The notes under the pieces were generated by a model that saw nothing but the letters and a program-made list of their open reading frames with translations, did not search any database and was not told where the DNA came from. Positions 10,292 to 20,176 of a stretch of 64,000 nt of DNA are shown here, piece after piece (within the stretch, counting starts at the first letter, position 1; every line of letters begins with the position of its first letter). The position numbers and the translations under genes are program-made. Source of the DNA: Pseudomonadota bacterium (GTDB taxonomy: Bacteria; Pseudomonadota; Gammaproteobacteria; Burkholderiales; Rhodocyclaceae); contig JAFEFC010000031.1 in the NCBI GenBank assembly GCA_018240785.1, forward strand, positions 62,001 through 126,000, read 5' to 3'.

Positions 10292-10434
10292 GGTGGCGAT
10301 GGCTGAATGGATCTGCGCTTCAAGTGTGGCAGGCCGGGCGCCGGGCGTGCAAGGCGAGCCGCATGCGCACATCGCGTAAAATGCGCGCTTTCGAATTCCG
10401 CACGGCGCCTCGCGCCGGCGCATGCCCTCCCGCC

Positions 10435-11343
10435 ATGACACGCCGCCCCCGCGTTCGCGCGCTGCTCGCCCTGCTCACCGCTCTGCCTGCCACGTTCGCG
10501 CATGCGGCGGTGGATCTCACCGACGACGCCGGCCACCAGCTGCATCTGGAGCGCCCGGCACAGCGCATCGTCAGCCTCGCGCCACACGTCACCGAGCTGC
10601 TGTTCGCCGCGGGCGCGGGGAGCAAGGTGGTCGGTGTGGTGCAGCACAGCGACTATCCGCCGGAAGCCACCCGCCTGCCGCAGGTCGGCAGCCACACCCG
10701 GGTCGATCTCGAAGCGGTGGCGGCGCTCAAGCCGGACCTGGTGATCGCGTGGAAGAGCGGCAACCGCGACACCCAGCTCGATCGTTTCAGCGCGCTCGGC
10801 ATTCCGGTGTATGTGAATGAGCCGCGCAGCCTGGAGGCCGTGGCCCAGAGCCTGGAGCAGTTCGGTCGCCTCGCCGGCACCGAGGCGGCGGCCAGCGCCG
10901 CAGCCGCCGGCTTTCGCCAGCGCCAGGCGGCGCTTGCCGCGCGCTACCGCGAGCGGCCGCCAGTGCGGCTCTTCTACCAGATCTGGAATTCGCCGCTGAT
11001 GACGATCAACGACGAGCAGGTGATTTCCGACGCCATCCGCCTGTGCGGCGGCGTGAACGTGTTCGGCGGCCTGAAGCAGCTCGCGCCGCGCATCAGCACC
11101 GAGGCCGTGCTCGCCGCCAACCCCGAGGCGATCATCGCCAGCGGCATGGCCGACTCCCGCCCCGAATGGCTGGATCAGTGGAAGCGCTGGCCCCAACTGG
11201 CGGCGAATGCGGGCGGCAACCTGTTCTTCATCCCGCCCGACCTGATCCAGCGCCACACCCCACGCCTGCTCGACGGCGCCGAGCGCCTGTGCGGCCAGCT
11301 CGAGGAAGTGCGCGCGAAACGCGGCGCTATCCCCGCGCGCTGA
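10435..11343 (+). CDS. btuF: Cobalamin ABC transporter substrate-binding protein BtuF-like
   Basis: Periplasmic corrinoid-binding protein of a BtuCDF importer, 302 aa. An N-terminal signal peptide ends near ATFAHA-AV (about residue 23). The mature part shows the class III binding-protein layout: [37 protein letters not shown], then a helical bridge, [10 protein letters not shown] and the NPEAIIASG region. A TAAAAT box at 10377-10382 is a possible -10. It is encoded opposite to btuCD and its 3' end overlaps the convergent cbiA gene by 17 bases. B12 specificity is inferred from context; siderophore-binding relatives look similar. Confidence 0.88.
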   Translation: MTRRPRVRALLALLTALPATFAHAAVDLTDDAGHQLHLERPAQRIVSLAPHVTELLFAAGAGSKVVGVVQHSDYPPEATRLPQVGSHTRVDLEAVAALKPDLVIAWKSGNRDTQLDRFSALGIPVYVNEPRSLEAVAQSLEQFGRLAGTEAAASAAAAGFRQRQAALAARYRERPPVRLFYQIWNSPLMTINDEQVISDAIRLCGGVNVFGGLKQLAPRISTEAVLAANPEAIIASGMADSRPEWLDQWKRWPQLAANAGGNLFFIPPDLIQRHTPRLLDGAERLCGQLEEVRAKRGAIPAR

Positions 11344-12637
11344 GCGGCGACAGCAGCGCCGCGACCGCGGCCGGATTCGACGGAAAGTAGAAATGCACAT
11401 AGGAGGCCGTCAGCCGGCCGACGCGATGGATCGCCTCGCCCTCCCCGCCACCCGGCGTCTGCGCACGCAATAGCGGCTGCAGCGGCGTCTCGCTCTGCGA
11501 ATAGTGGAAGGTATGGCCGGTCAGGCGGCCTTCCGGCAGTTCGGCCACCTGCAGGCCGAGCGCGGCCAGGCGCTTCTGCATCACCGCGCGGCCCGGCAGC
11601 AGGCCGCCGAAGGCGTGCTCCATGCCGGCCTTGTCCACCACCGTGTCGAACAGGCTCATCATGCCGCCGCACTCGGCCAGCACCGGCTTGCCGGCGTCGA
11701 CGTGCGCCCGCAGGCCGCGCCAGAAGGCGGTGTTGGCCGCCAGCGGCTCGCCATGCAGCTCGGGATAACCGCCCGGCAGCCACGCCGCATCGCAGTCGGG
11801 CAAGGCATCGCCTGCCAGCGGCGAAAAGAAGGCGAGCGCGGCGCCGAGCTCGCGCAGCGTGTCGAGGTTCGCCGGATAGATGAAGCCGTAGGCGGCGTCG
11901 CGCGCGATGGCGATGGTTCGGCCAGCGAGCATCGGCGGCACCGCATCACGAGCCACGGCAGGAAATTCGACCGCGGGTGGCAGTTCGGCGGCGCCGGTGG
12001 CGGCCAGGCTGTCGGCGAGGCGGTCCAGCCGCGCCTCCAGGTCGTGGATTTCGGCCGCCTGCAGCAGGCCGAGGTGGCGCTCGGGCAGCGCCGCCTCGGT
12101 GTCGCGCATCACTGCGCCGAACCAGCGCATGCCGGCAGGCAGCGCGTCGCGCAGCATGTCGGCGTGGCGTGGGGTGCCGACGTGGTTGGCGAGCACGCCG
12201 GCGAACGGCAGGCCGGGACGGAAGCTCGCCAGGCCGTGCGCGATCGCGCCGAAGGTCTGCGCCATCGCACGCGCGTCGATCACCGCCATCACCGGGATGC
12301 CGAAGCGGCAGGCGATGTCGGCGCCCGACGGATTCCCGTCGTAGAGGCCCATCACGCCTTCGACCAGGATCAGGTCCGCCTTGGTCGCCGCGGCGTGCAG
12401 CCGGCGCGCAATGTCGGCCTCGCCGCACATGCCCAGATCGACGTTGAACACTGGCGCGCCGCTGGCCACCGCGTGGATCTGCGGATCGAGGAAGTCCGGT
12501 CCGCACTTGAACACCCGCACCCTGCGCCCCAGCCGGCTGTGCAGGCGCGCCAGCGCGGCGGTGACGGTGGTCTTGCCCTGGCCGGAAGCGGGCGCGGCGA
12601 CGAACAGCGCCGGGCAGCGGGCAAAGGCATCGCTCAT
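11327..12637 (-). CDS. cbiA: Cobyrinic acid a,c-diamide synthase
   Basis: Glutamine- and ATP-dependent amidation of the a and c side chains of the corrin. 436 aa. The N-terminal synthetase half has the P-loop-like APASGQGKTT and LVEGVMGLYDG; the C-terminal class I-like glutaminase half has LPGGYPELH, LAECGGMMSLF with the nucleophile Cys, and GHTFHYS with the partner His. It is the last gene of the riboswitch-headed operon, 4 bases after cobO. Its 3' end overlaps btuF on the other strand. Its presence implies that the cell makes or captures corrins lacking these amides. Confidence 0.94.
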   Translation of the reverse strand: MSDAFARCPALFVAAPASGQGKTTVTAALARLHSRLGRRVRVFKCGPDFLDPQIHAVASGAPVFNVDLGMCGEADIARRLHAAATKADLILVEGVMGLYDGNPSGADIACRFGIPVMAVIDARAMAQTFGAIAHGLASFRPGLPFAGVLANHVGTPRHADMLRDALPAGMRWFGAVMRDTEAALPERHLGLLQAAEIHDLEARLDRLADSLAATGAAELPPAVEFPAVARDAVPPMLAGRTIAIARDAAYGFIYPANLDTLRELGAALAFFSPLAGDALPDCDAAWLPGGYPELHGEPLAANTAFWRGLRAHVDAGKPVLAECGGMMSLFDTVVDKAGMEHAFGGLLPGRAVMQKRLAALGLQVAELPEGRLTGHTFHYSQSETPLQPLLRAQTPGGGEGEAIHRVGRLTASYVHFYFPSNPAAVAALLSPLSARG

Positions 12638-12641
12638 CGGC

Positions 12642-13265
12642 TCACCACTCCAGCCCGGGCATCGCCTTCACCCCGGCGGCGAAGGCGTGCTTCACCACGG
12701 TCATGTCGGTCACCGTATCGGCGGCCTCGACCAGTTCGGCCGGCGCCGCGCGGCCGGTGACGACCACATGCTGCATCGGCGGGCGGGCGCGCAGGTCGGC
12801 GATCACCGTGTTCACATCCAGGTAGCGGTACTTCAGGGCGATGTTCAGCTCATCCAGCACCACCAGGCCGATCGCCGGGTCGCGCAGCAGGCCGCGCGCC
12901 ACCTCCCAGGCCGCCTCGGCAGTGGCGACGTCGCGCGCGCGGTCCTGCGTTTCCCAGGTGAAGCCTTCGCCGCTCACATGCCAGGCGACGCCGGGCTGCC
13001 TGCGGTAGAAGGCCTCCTCGCCGGTGTCGGAGCGGCCCTTGATGAACTGCACCACGCCCACCTGCATGCCATGGCCGAGCGCGCGCGCGACCAGGCCGAA
13101 GCCGGCCGAGGACTTGCCCTTGCCGTTGCCGGTGTTGACCAGCAGCACCCCGCGCTCGACCTGCGCGGCGGCGATCTTCTCGTCCACCACCGCCTTCTTG
13201 CGCGCCATGCGTTCATTGTGGCGGGCGTCCCTGCCCTCGTCGGCGATCTGCTTCTGTTCGCTCAT
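12642..13265 (-). CDS. cobO: Corrinoid adenosyltransferase CobO/BtuR
   Basis: Transfers the 5'-deoxyadenosyl group from ATP to cob(I)alamin or cob(I)yrinate, forming the Co-C bond. 207 aa. P-loop GNGKGKSSAG follows VLLVNT; VQFIKG, WEVARG, VVLDELNIALKY and VVTGRAAP are all family motifs. A basic N-terminal helix (about 1-36) precedes the core, as in other CobO/CobA proteins. It lies between btuD and cbiA with gaps of only 8 and 4 bases, so it belongs to the same transcript. Confidence 0.95.
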   Translation of the reverse strand: MSEQKQIADEGRDARHNERMARKKAVVDEKIAAAQVERGVLLVNTGNGKGKSSAGFGLVARALGHGMQVGVVQFIKGRSDTGEEAFYRRQPGVAWHVSGEGFTWETQDRARDVATAEAAWEVARGLLRDPAIGLVVLDELNIALKYRYLDVNTVIADLRARPPMQHVVVTGRAAPAELVEAADTVTDMTVVKHAFAAGVKAMPGLEW

Positions 13266-13273
13266 CGTGTTCT

Positions 13274-14079
<806 letters not shown>

Positions 14080-14083
<4 letters not shown>

Positions 14084-15063
14084 CGCGGATGCCGCGCCAG
14101 CAGGAACAGGAACACCGGCACGCCGATCAGCGCCGTCAGCACGCCGACCGGCAACTGCTGCGGCGCCATCACGGTGCGCGCCGCGGTGTCGGCCAGCAGC
14201 AGCAGCGTCCCGCCGGCCAGCGCCGCAGCCGGCAGCAGCACGCGCTGGTCGTTGCCGATCGCCAGGCGCACCAGGTGCGGCACGATGAGGCCGACGAAGC
14301 CGACCGACCCGACCAGCGTCACTGCCGAGGCAGTGAGCAGCGATGCGAGCACGTACAGCGCGACACGCAGCCGGGTCACGTTCACGCCCAGCGCGCGCGC
14401 GTTGAGTTCGCCGCGCGCCAGCACGTTGAGGTCGCGCGCGAACGGCAGCACCACGGCGAGCCCCAGCGCCAGCACCGCCAGCGCCGGCCACGGCCGCGCC
14501 GCCCCGCTGGCGTCGCCCATCAGCCAGAACAGCATCGACAACACCCGCGTGTCGGTGGCGAGCGCCAGCATCATCGACACCGCCGCGCCGCAGCCGGCGG
14601 CGACGATGACACCGGTCAGCAACAGCCGCGTCTGCGTCCAGCTTCCGTCGCCATGCGCCAGGCCGAACACCAGCAGCATCGCCGACAGCGCGCCGGCAAA
14701 GGCCGCGGCGTCGACCCAGAACACCGCTGCGCCGAGCGAGATTGCCCCCAGGGCGCCGACCGCCGCGCCACCCGAGATGCCGAGGATGTAGGGATCGGCG
14801 AGCGGATTGCGCAGCAGCACCTGCATCAGCGCCCCGGCAGTGGCGAGCAGCCCGCCGCACACGAAGGCCGATACCGCGCGCGGCAGGCGCAGCTCGCGCA
14901 CCACCGCGGCCGCCGTGCCCTCCCCATTGCCACCCAGCGCGGCGAGCGCATCGCCCAGCGTCACCGGCAGGTCGCCCGCCGCCAGCGCCCACAGGAAGGC
15001 GCCCGCCGCGAGCAGCAGCAGCGCGATCAGCACGCCCGGGCGGCGCCCGGCCGGCCTCCTCAT
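14080..15063 (-). CDS. btuC: Cobalamin ABC transporter permease BtuC-like (FecCD family)
   Basis: Inner-membrane permease, 327 aa, with around ten hydrophobic helices. Family motifs include LRLPRAVSAFVCGGLLATAG, LLRNPLADPYILGISGGAAVGA and, near the end, GSVGFVGLIVPHLVRL followed by PVGVLTALIGVPVFLFLL. The start was placed at ATG 15063 (MRRPAGRRPG) because a GGAG ribosome site lies about 7 bases upstream; an in-frame ATG at 15096 would add 11 residues. Operon position is between the BtuB-like receptor and BtuD. Confidence 0.92.
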
Positions 15064-15102
15064 GCTCGCTCCGTGGTGCAGGACGACGGCCGGCATGGCA
15101 GC

Positions 15103-16962
15103 TCAGCGCGGCGCGTAGCGCACGGCGACGAAGGCGGTCGCACCGGGCGTGGCATAGCCGCGCACCAGTTCGTACTCCTTGTCGAGCAGGTTGTTGAAGC
15201 GGGCCTCGATCCGCCAGTCGCGCGCCGGTACGTAATTAACATAGGCATTGAGCAGGCCATATCCTCCCATCCGGTCGGCTGCGGTGTTCGGCACCACATC
15301 ATAGCGCCCGCCCTGGGCGACCAGTTCCGCACCGAGGATCCAGCTTCCGAGCTCACGCTCCACCGCCAGCGAGGCGGCACGGCTGGCGCGGCGGGCGAGG
15401 CGCTCGCCAGTGTCGGCATCGCGCGCGTCGAGGAAATCGACGCTGCCGCGCACGCGATAACCGCCCCACGCTGCCGTCGCGCCCAGCTCCACGCCCTCGA
15501 GGCGCGCATCGCTGACGTTGCCCGCCATGCGGGTGCGCGGCTTCACACCCGGCAGCAGCGCCCACTCGATCAGGTTCCGGATGCGGTTGTTGAAGTAGGT
15601 CGCCCGCGCGCTGTAGCGCCCCGACTCCCACACCACGCCCAGTTCGCGGTTCAACGCCTCCTCCGGCTTCAGGTCGGGATTGCCGGCGTTGCAGCCGGAA
15701 CTGGTGCAACTGCGCGGGTAATACAGGTCGTTGAAGGTGGGCGCCCTGAACGCGGTGCCGATGCTGCCCTGCACCCGCCACTCGGGCAGGAACTGGTAGC
15801 CATAGGCGAGGTTGCCGGTCGTGCGGCCGCCGAACTGCGAGTTGTCGTCATGGCGGGCGTTGAGCTGCACGTGATGGCGGCCGAACTGTCCTCCCCAGCC
15901 CAGCAGCGCCGAATTGACGATGCGCTTGTCTTCGGCGTAGGCGGTGGAGGTGTCGACCTCCTGCTCCAGGTGCTCGTAGGCGGCGAGCAGGGAGCCGCCC
16001 GCGAGCGCCACGTCGTGCTGCCAGGACAACAGCCGCTGCACCGTCCCGAACTCGGAACTCGACGTTGCGCTGCTGCGGGTGAAGGCGCGCTCGGTGCTGT
16101 AGCCGAGGCGCAGCGTGCTCGTCCAGCCCGCACCGAGCTGGTTGCGCAGGTGCGCCGTCGCGCTTTCGGTGCGCTTGTCGAGGTAGGAATCGAACGCCTT
16201 GCCGGCGTCGTAGTCGCTCTGCGCATCCGCGCGGAGCAGCGAGATGCCGACTTCGTCCTGCTCACGCAAGCCGAGCGAAACCGACGCACTCTGGTAGTCG
16301 TTGCGAAAGCCATCGCGGTCGGGGTCGGTGCCGGCGCGCGAAGCGGGCTTCGCATTGATGCCCTCGGTGCGCTCGTGGCCGGCGACGAGGCTGTAGCGCA
16401 GGCGCTCCACGCCGCCGCTCAGCGAGGCGCTCAGCGCGCGCGTGGCGTCGCTGCCGAAGCCGACACGCAGCGAGGGCTGCACGCCCGGCTCGCCCTTGCG
16501 GGTGAAGATCTGGATCACGCCACCGATCGCATCCGAGCCGTACAGCGCGCTCGCCGGACCGCGCAGGATCTCGATGCGCTCGACCGCCTCGAGCGGAATC
16601 ACTTCCAGCGCGGCGTCGCCGCGCGTCGCCGAACCGACGCGCATGCCATCGATCAGCAGCAGGGTGTGGCCGGATTCCGCGCCACGGATGAAGACCTTGG
16701 CGGTCGATCCGGCACCGCCATTGGTCGTCACCTGGATGCCGGCGCGTGCCGCCAGCAGCTCGACCAGGCTGGAATGCCCGGCGCGCTCGATCTCGGCGCG
16801 GTCGATCACCTCGAGGCTGGCCAGCGTCTCGCCCGAGCGCTCGGCCTGGCGCGTGGCGGTCACCACGACCGCGCCCAGCACCTGTCCTCCGTCCGCCCAG
16901 GCGGCCGCGGAAGCCGCGCAGGCGCACGCCGCGGCGGCTGCCGCAGAAGAAAACGTCCTCAT
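15103..16962 (-). CDS. btuB: TonB-dependent outer-membrane cobalamin receptor BtuB
   Basis: 619 aa outer-membrane gated barrel for corrinoid uptake. Signal peptide of about 22 aa ending SAAAWADG; TonB-box-like VVVTATR immediately after; plug domain with VFIRGAESGHTLLLIDGMRV and VERIEILRGPASALYGSDAIGGVIQIFTR (given in two parts); C-terminal strand ends in aromatic VAVRYAPR. The length fits BtuB (about 600 aa). It is the second gene after the riboswitch and 20 bases downstream of another TonB receptor. Confidence 0.92.
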   Translation of the reverse strand: MRTFSSAAAAAACACAASAAAWADGGQVLGAVVVTATRQAERSGETLASLEVIDRAEIERAGHSSLVELLAARAGIQVTTNGGAGSTAKVFIRGAESGHTLLLIDGMRVGSATRGDAALEVIPLEAVERIEILRGPASALYGSDAIGGVIQIFTRKGEPGVQPSLRVGFGSDATRALSASLSGGVERLRYSLVAGHERTEGINAKPASRAGTDPDRDGFRNDYQSASVSLGLREQDEVGISLLRADAQSDYDAGKAFDSYLDKRTESATAHLRNQLGAGWTSTLRLGYSTERAFTRSSATSSSEFGTVQRLLSWQHDVALAGGSLLAAYEHLEQEVDTSTAYAEDKRIVNSALLGWGGQFGRHHVQLNARHDDNSQFGGRTTGNLAYGYQFLPEWRVQGSIGTAFRAPTFNDLYYPRSCTSSGCNAGNPDLKPEEALNRELGVVWESGRYSARATYFNNRIRNLIEWALLPGVKPRTRMAGNVSDARLEGVELGATAAWGGYRVRGSVDFLDARDADTGERLARRASRAASLAVERELGSWILGAELVAQGGRYDVVPNTAADRMGGYGLLNAYVNYVPARDWRIEARFNNLLDKEYELVRGYATPGATAFVAVRYAPR

Positions 16963-16982
16963 GACTGTCTCTCCGGCCGCGC

Positions 16983-18947
16983 TCAGAAGGAGACGCGCGC
17001 GCCCAGCTTCCAGGTACGGGCGAAGTCGACCGGGTAGATCACCACCGGCGGCCGGAACTGGCTCTCGACCCACACCCCGTTCTGGTGCTCGAACAGGTTG
17101 CTTACCGCGCCGTAGAGCTCAACGTCCTTCGTCAGCCTGTGGCGATAGGCGAGGTCGGTGGAGTGGTATTCGCGCTGCCGCGGGGCGTTGTTGTCGAAGT
17201 CGCCCTCGGCCCACGCCCGGCTGCGCCAGGTGTGCGAAAGGTTGAACGTGCCGGCATCGCTGACCTTCCAGGTAAGGCCGGCAACCAGGTTGTGCCGCGG
17301 TGCGGTGGGCAGTTCCTTGCCATTCAGGCTCGTGCCGCCATCGTTCTCGCGGTCGATCATCGCCCGCGTCCATGCGTAGTTCAGCAAACCGGCCAGCACC
17401 GGCGTGATCTGCCACGCATCCTGGACCTCGACGCCGTATTTGTGCGAGCGGTCCAGGTTGGTGTTGTTGTAGGTGTAGGGATCGAAGTAGATCTCGTCCT
17501 TCAGGCGCGCATGGAAGACCGAAACCTTCAGGCGGTTGCGCGGCAGCACGTGATTGACACCCAGCGTCACCGTCTTCGCGTGCGCCGGCTGGATGAAGGC
17601 ATTGAAGCCGGTGCGCACGCAACTGTAGTTGACGTCGAATTGGCTGCAGGTGAAGAAGCGGTCGATGTCGGGCGCCTGGAAGGCGTCGTTGTAGTTGCCG
17701 AACACCGACAGCGCCGGATCGAGCCGGTAGTTGAAGCCGACGTCCCACGCAGTGAGGCGGGCGTCGTCCTTCAGCTTGCTGCCGCCATCGGCGCGATATT
17801 CGTAGTCCACCCGCTCGCGCCGCGCACCGGCGGACAGCGTCAGCGCGTCGAGCGCATACTGCGCCTGCACGAACCAGCCGAGGTTGCGCTTCCAGGTCTT
17901 GTTGTCCCCGCCCTTGCGCACGCCGTCGAAACCCTGCACGCCGGCGGTGGCCGACAGGCGATCGCCCAAGTACTGCAATGCCAGCTCGTCGGACTTATAG
18001 GTGTAGTCCGCCTGACTCGCCCAGGCGCCGAGGAATTTCGAAGTCTTGTCCTCGGTGCCATGGCGCGCCGACAGCTTCCATGCATCGGCGAAGCGGAAAT
18101 CGGCGCCGACGTTCCAGTAGTCATTGTCGAAACGCTGGTGGGTGTAGATGCGGCCGTCGTTCTGTGCCGGATCGTCACGGAATTGCGCCACGCTCAGCGC
18201 TCCCGGGTAACGCGTGTCGATGCGGGTCTGACCCGCGTCGGCAGTGAGCTCGAGCCCATCGGCCGGCTTCACGCTGGCGGCCACGCGCCAGGTGTCCGAC
18301 TTCGACTCGTCACGATGGCCGGAGGGGTCCCTGTCGGAGAAGCCGTCGGATTGCCCATGGTCGACCGTCGCCGACAGCGTGAACTTGTCGCGCACCACGC
18401 CCGCTGCAACCGTGCCGCCCAGCGCGCCCTGGCTGCCGCCGAAGGCCTCGACACTGACGCCGTCGCGCGGCCTGGTGTAGATCTGGATGGACCCTGCGGT
18501 GGCACCATCGCCGTACAGCACCGAACCACTGCCCTTGGTGATCTCGATGCGATCGATGTCGGCCAGCGCGATGCTGCCCAGCAGTTGCGGCATCATGTCG
18601 ATGTTGTTGAGGCGGCGGCCATCGACCGAGATCACGACGTTCTGATGGCCATCGGTCAGACCATAGCCGCGCATGTTGATGCTGGGCGTGAAGCGGTTGC
18701 CGAAATTGGGCGCGACCTGGATCGACGTCTGGCGCGCGAGGTAATCGACCAGCGTGGTAGCGCCGGAACGCTCGATGTCCTTGCGCGTGTGCACCTCGGA
18801 TGCGTAGGTGGCAGCGACGTCGGGCATGTCGATGCGGGTGGCCGACACGATGACCGGCTCGAAGACGTGTTCGCCGTCGGCGAGCGCCGAGGCTACGGGA
18901 AAGGCGGCACAGATCGCGGCTGCCGCAGCCGAAAGACGGATATTCAT
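16983..18947 (-). CDS. Second TonB-dependent receptor, first gene of the B12 operon
   Basis: 654 aa outer-membrane receptor. Signal peptide ending ASALADG, TonB box VIVSATR, plug motifs SINMRGYGLTDGHQNVVISVDG and IDRIEITKGSGSVLYGDGATAGSIQIYTR (two blocks), and a barrel ending in WKLGARVSF. It differs clearly from the next gene's BtuB, with a longer barrel and a CSQFDVNYSC loop, so it is not a simple recent duplicate. Located directly after the cobalamin riboswitch, it is likely a corrinoid receptor of different specificity. Translation start ATG 18947; longer open frames read through the riboswitch and are not real. Confidence 0.88.
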   Translation of the reverse strand: MNIRLSAAAAAICAAFPVASALADGEHVFEPVIVSATRIDMPDVAATYASEVHTRKDIERSGATTLVDYLARQTSIQVAPNFGNRFTPSINMRGYGLTDGHQNVVISVDGRRLNNIDMMPQLLGSIALADIDRIEITKGSGSVLYGDGATAGSIQIYTRPRDGVSVEAFGGSQGALGGTVAAGVVRDKFTLSATVDHGQSDGFSDRDPSGHRDESKSDTWRVAASVKPADGLELTADAGQTRIDTRYPGALSVAQFRDDPAQNDGRIYTHQRFDNDYWNVGADFRFADAWKLSARHGTEDKTSKFLGAWASQADYTYKSDELALQYLGDRLSATAGVQGFDGVRKGGDNKTWKRNLGWFVQAQYALDALTLSAGARRERVDYEYRADGGSKLKDDARLTAWDVGFNYRLDPALSVFGNYNDAFQAPDIDRFFTCSQFDVNYSCVRTGFNAFIQPAHAKTVTLGVNHVLPRNRLKVSVFHARLKDEIYFDPYTYNNTNLDRSHKYGVEVQDAWQITPVLAGLLNYAWTRAMIDRENDGGTSLNGKELPTAPRHNLVAGLTWKVSDAGTFNLSHTWRSRAWAEGDFDNNAPRQREYHSTDLAYRHRLTKDVELYGAVSNLFEHQNGVWVESQFRPPVVIYPVDFARTWKLGARVSF

Positions 18948-18951
18948 GGAT

Positions 18952-18961
18952 GGGAGCTCCC
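18952..18961 (-). promoter_or_regulatory. Ribosome-binding site embedded in a palindrome
   Basis: The Shine-Dalgarno sequence of the first TonB receptor gene (GGGGAG) is part of a perfect 10-base palindrome, GGGAGCTCCC, 4 bases before the ATG. In the riboswitch leader, alternative pairing of this GGGAG segment could hide or expose the ribosome site; this is inference. Confidence 0.45.
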
Positions 18962-19087
18962 CAGGCCGCAGCCTGCGTCCCCGCAAGTCCACGGCAGCTG
19001 CACATGGACGCACCACGACCGGGGCAAGCCCGGGCACCACAGAGCCCGAGCCCGTCGCCGCCACCCCGCGGCACATCCGCCAACACG

Positions 19088-19320
19088 TCGGGGCCGGTAT
19101 CCGGGCTCGCGAATTGAGTCGGCGCGGCTTCATCGTGAAACCGTCCGCACACAGCGCGTCGCCTTCCCGGGTCGGGCCCAGTGGCTGCATGACGCGCCTT
19201 GCACTCGCTTACCGTTGCGGGGGCAGCACAGGCATTGCGGGACGAGGCTCGAAGCCCGTCGCAGCGCGCACCTGTTTCCCGTTTACCCCTCGGGCGTAGA
19301 CCGCCGTCGGGCACCTCGAA
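19088..19320 (-). ncRNA. Cobalamin (AdoCbl) riboswitch
   Basis: Read on the minus strand, the region contains the ordered signature blocks of the cobalamin riboswitch: GAGGTGCC at the 5' side, GGGAAACAGGTGCG, AATGCCTGTGCTGCCCCCGC followed by AACGGTAAGCG, the B12 box AGCCACTGGGC, GGGAAGGCG, and the closing AGCCCGGATACCGGCC. About 140 nt of GC-rich leader follow before the TonB receptor ATG and would hold the expression platform; no T-tract terminator is obvious, so translational control is more likely. It should repress the btuB-btuC-btuD-cobO-cbiA operon when B12 is plentiful. Confidence 0.95.
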
Positions 19321-19350
19321 CGCAGCGCCCCTTCCGGGGCAGCGGCGCGG

Positions 19351-19379
19351 ATGATACCTTTTCCGGCTTGATTTTGCAG
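19351..19379 (-). promoter_or_regulatory. Candidate promoter of the riboswitch transcript
   Basis: On the minus strand a TATCAT box (19351-19356) is preceded by a 17-base spacer and a weak CTGCAA hexamer. Transcription would begin around 19344, some 25 bases before the first riboswitch helix. It lies just upstream of the divergent cobU start. Confidence 0.4.
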
Positions 19380-19400
19380 CGCAATAAAATCCACTTCCCG

Positions 19401-19946
19401 ATGAAGCTCGAACTGATCCTCGGTGGCGCGCGCTCCGGCAAGAGCCGGCTTGCAGAACGGCGCGCCGCCGATTCCGGCCTGCCCGTCACCGTGATCGCCA
19501 CTGCCGAAGCCGGCGACGAAGAGATGGCCGAGCGCATCCGCCGCCACCAGGCCGACCGCCCCGCGACGTGGAAGACGGTGGAGGCGCCGCGGGCGCTGGC
19601 CGCAACGCTGCGCCGGGAATCGACGCCCGGGCGCTGCGTGATCGTCGATTGCCTGACGCTGTGGCTGGCCAACCTGATGGCCGGCGCGGAAGCGCTGCCG
19701 CCCGCGGCCAGCGCCGACGCCTTGCCACGCTTCCGCCAGCAGCGCGACGACCTGCTCGCGACCCTGCCCACCCTGCCCGGGCACGTGATCCTCGTCGCCA
19801 ACGAGGTCGGCCTCGGCCTGGTGCCGGACACCCCGCTCGGCCGCCTGTTCCGTGACGAGGCCGGACGGCTGAACCAGGCGGTGGCGGCGCTGTGCCCGCG
19901 GGTGACCTTCGTCGCGGCCGGGCTGCCGCTGGTGATGAAGGGGTAA
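19401..19946 (+). CDS. cobU: Adenosylcobinamide kinase / adenosylcobinamide-phosphate guanylyltransferase
   Basis: Bifunctional nucleotide-loop enzyme that phosphorylates adenosylcobinamide and then adds GMP to make adenosylcobinamide-GDP. 181 aa, normal length. P-loop GGARSGKS at residues 8-15, then [24 protein letters not shown] (with the histidine that becomes guanylylated), [11 protein letters not shown] and [11 protein letters not shown]. Start ATG 19401. It is divergent from the riboswitch operon and is followed by cobT after a 230-base gap that contains a long hairpin repeat. Confidence 0.95.
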   Translation: MKLELILGGARSGKSRLAERRAADSGLPVTVIATAEAGDEEMAERIRRHQADRPATWKTVEAPRALAATLRRESTPGRCVIVDCLTLWLANLMAGAEALPPAASADALPRFRQQRDDLLATLPTLPGHVILVANEVGLGLVPDTPLGRLFRDEAGRLNQAVAALCPRVTFVAAGLPLVMKG

Positions 19947-19960
19947 AGCACGCTGAATCC

Positions 19961-20065
19961 GGTCAGGCGGTGGGGGATGCGCTCCACGTCCTGCGCAACT
20001 CGACCTCGCTTCGCTCGGGACTCGGACAGTGCTCGTCCGCTCCACGCATCCCCCACCGCCTGACC
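19961..20065. repeat. Long hairpin repeat, copy 1
   Basis: A 105-bp element between cobU and cobT. Its outer arms are perfect 21-bp inverted repeats (GGTCAGGCGGTGGGGGATGC plus G at 19961-19981; complement at 20045-20065) around a 63-nt core. The core and the inner part of the arms (GGGGGATGCG) recur at 23.25 kb with two core substitutions, but the outer arm bases differ. The core itself holds a small CGAG/CTCG hairpin and two direct GCTCCACG octamers. It could act as a transcript barrier or terminator. Confidence 0.85.
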
Positions 20066-20176
20066 TACCACCTTGCGAGTCCCGGTTACGAGCACGCCGA
20101 TTCGCAGGAACGCCCCATCGGCCCCATCAAAACCCGCGTGCTACCATCCGCCGCGATCAAAACCGCCCCGTCCGCC

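Noticed and set aside
14089..17037. Open frame of 982 codons on the plus strand
   Set aside because: It is antisense to btuC and btuB, which have intact family motifs. Composition (H, R, A, Q) is that of a reverse-frame shadow.
18948..19190. Upstream extension of the first TonB receptor gene
   Set aside because: The extra codons translate the cobalamin riboswitch. The real start at 18947 has a ribosome site and a signal peptide.
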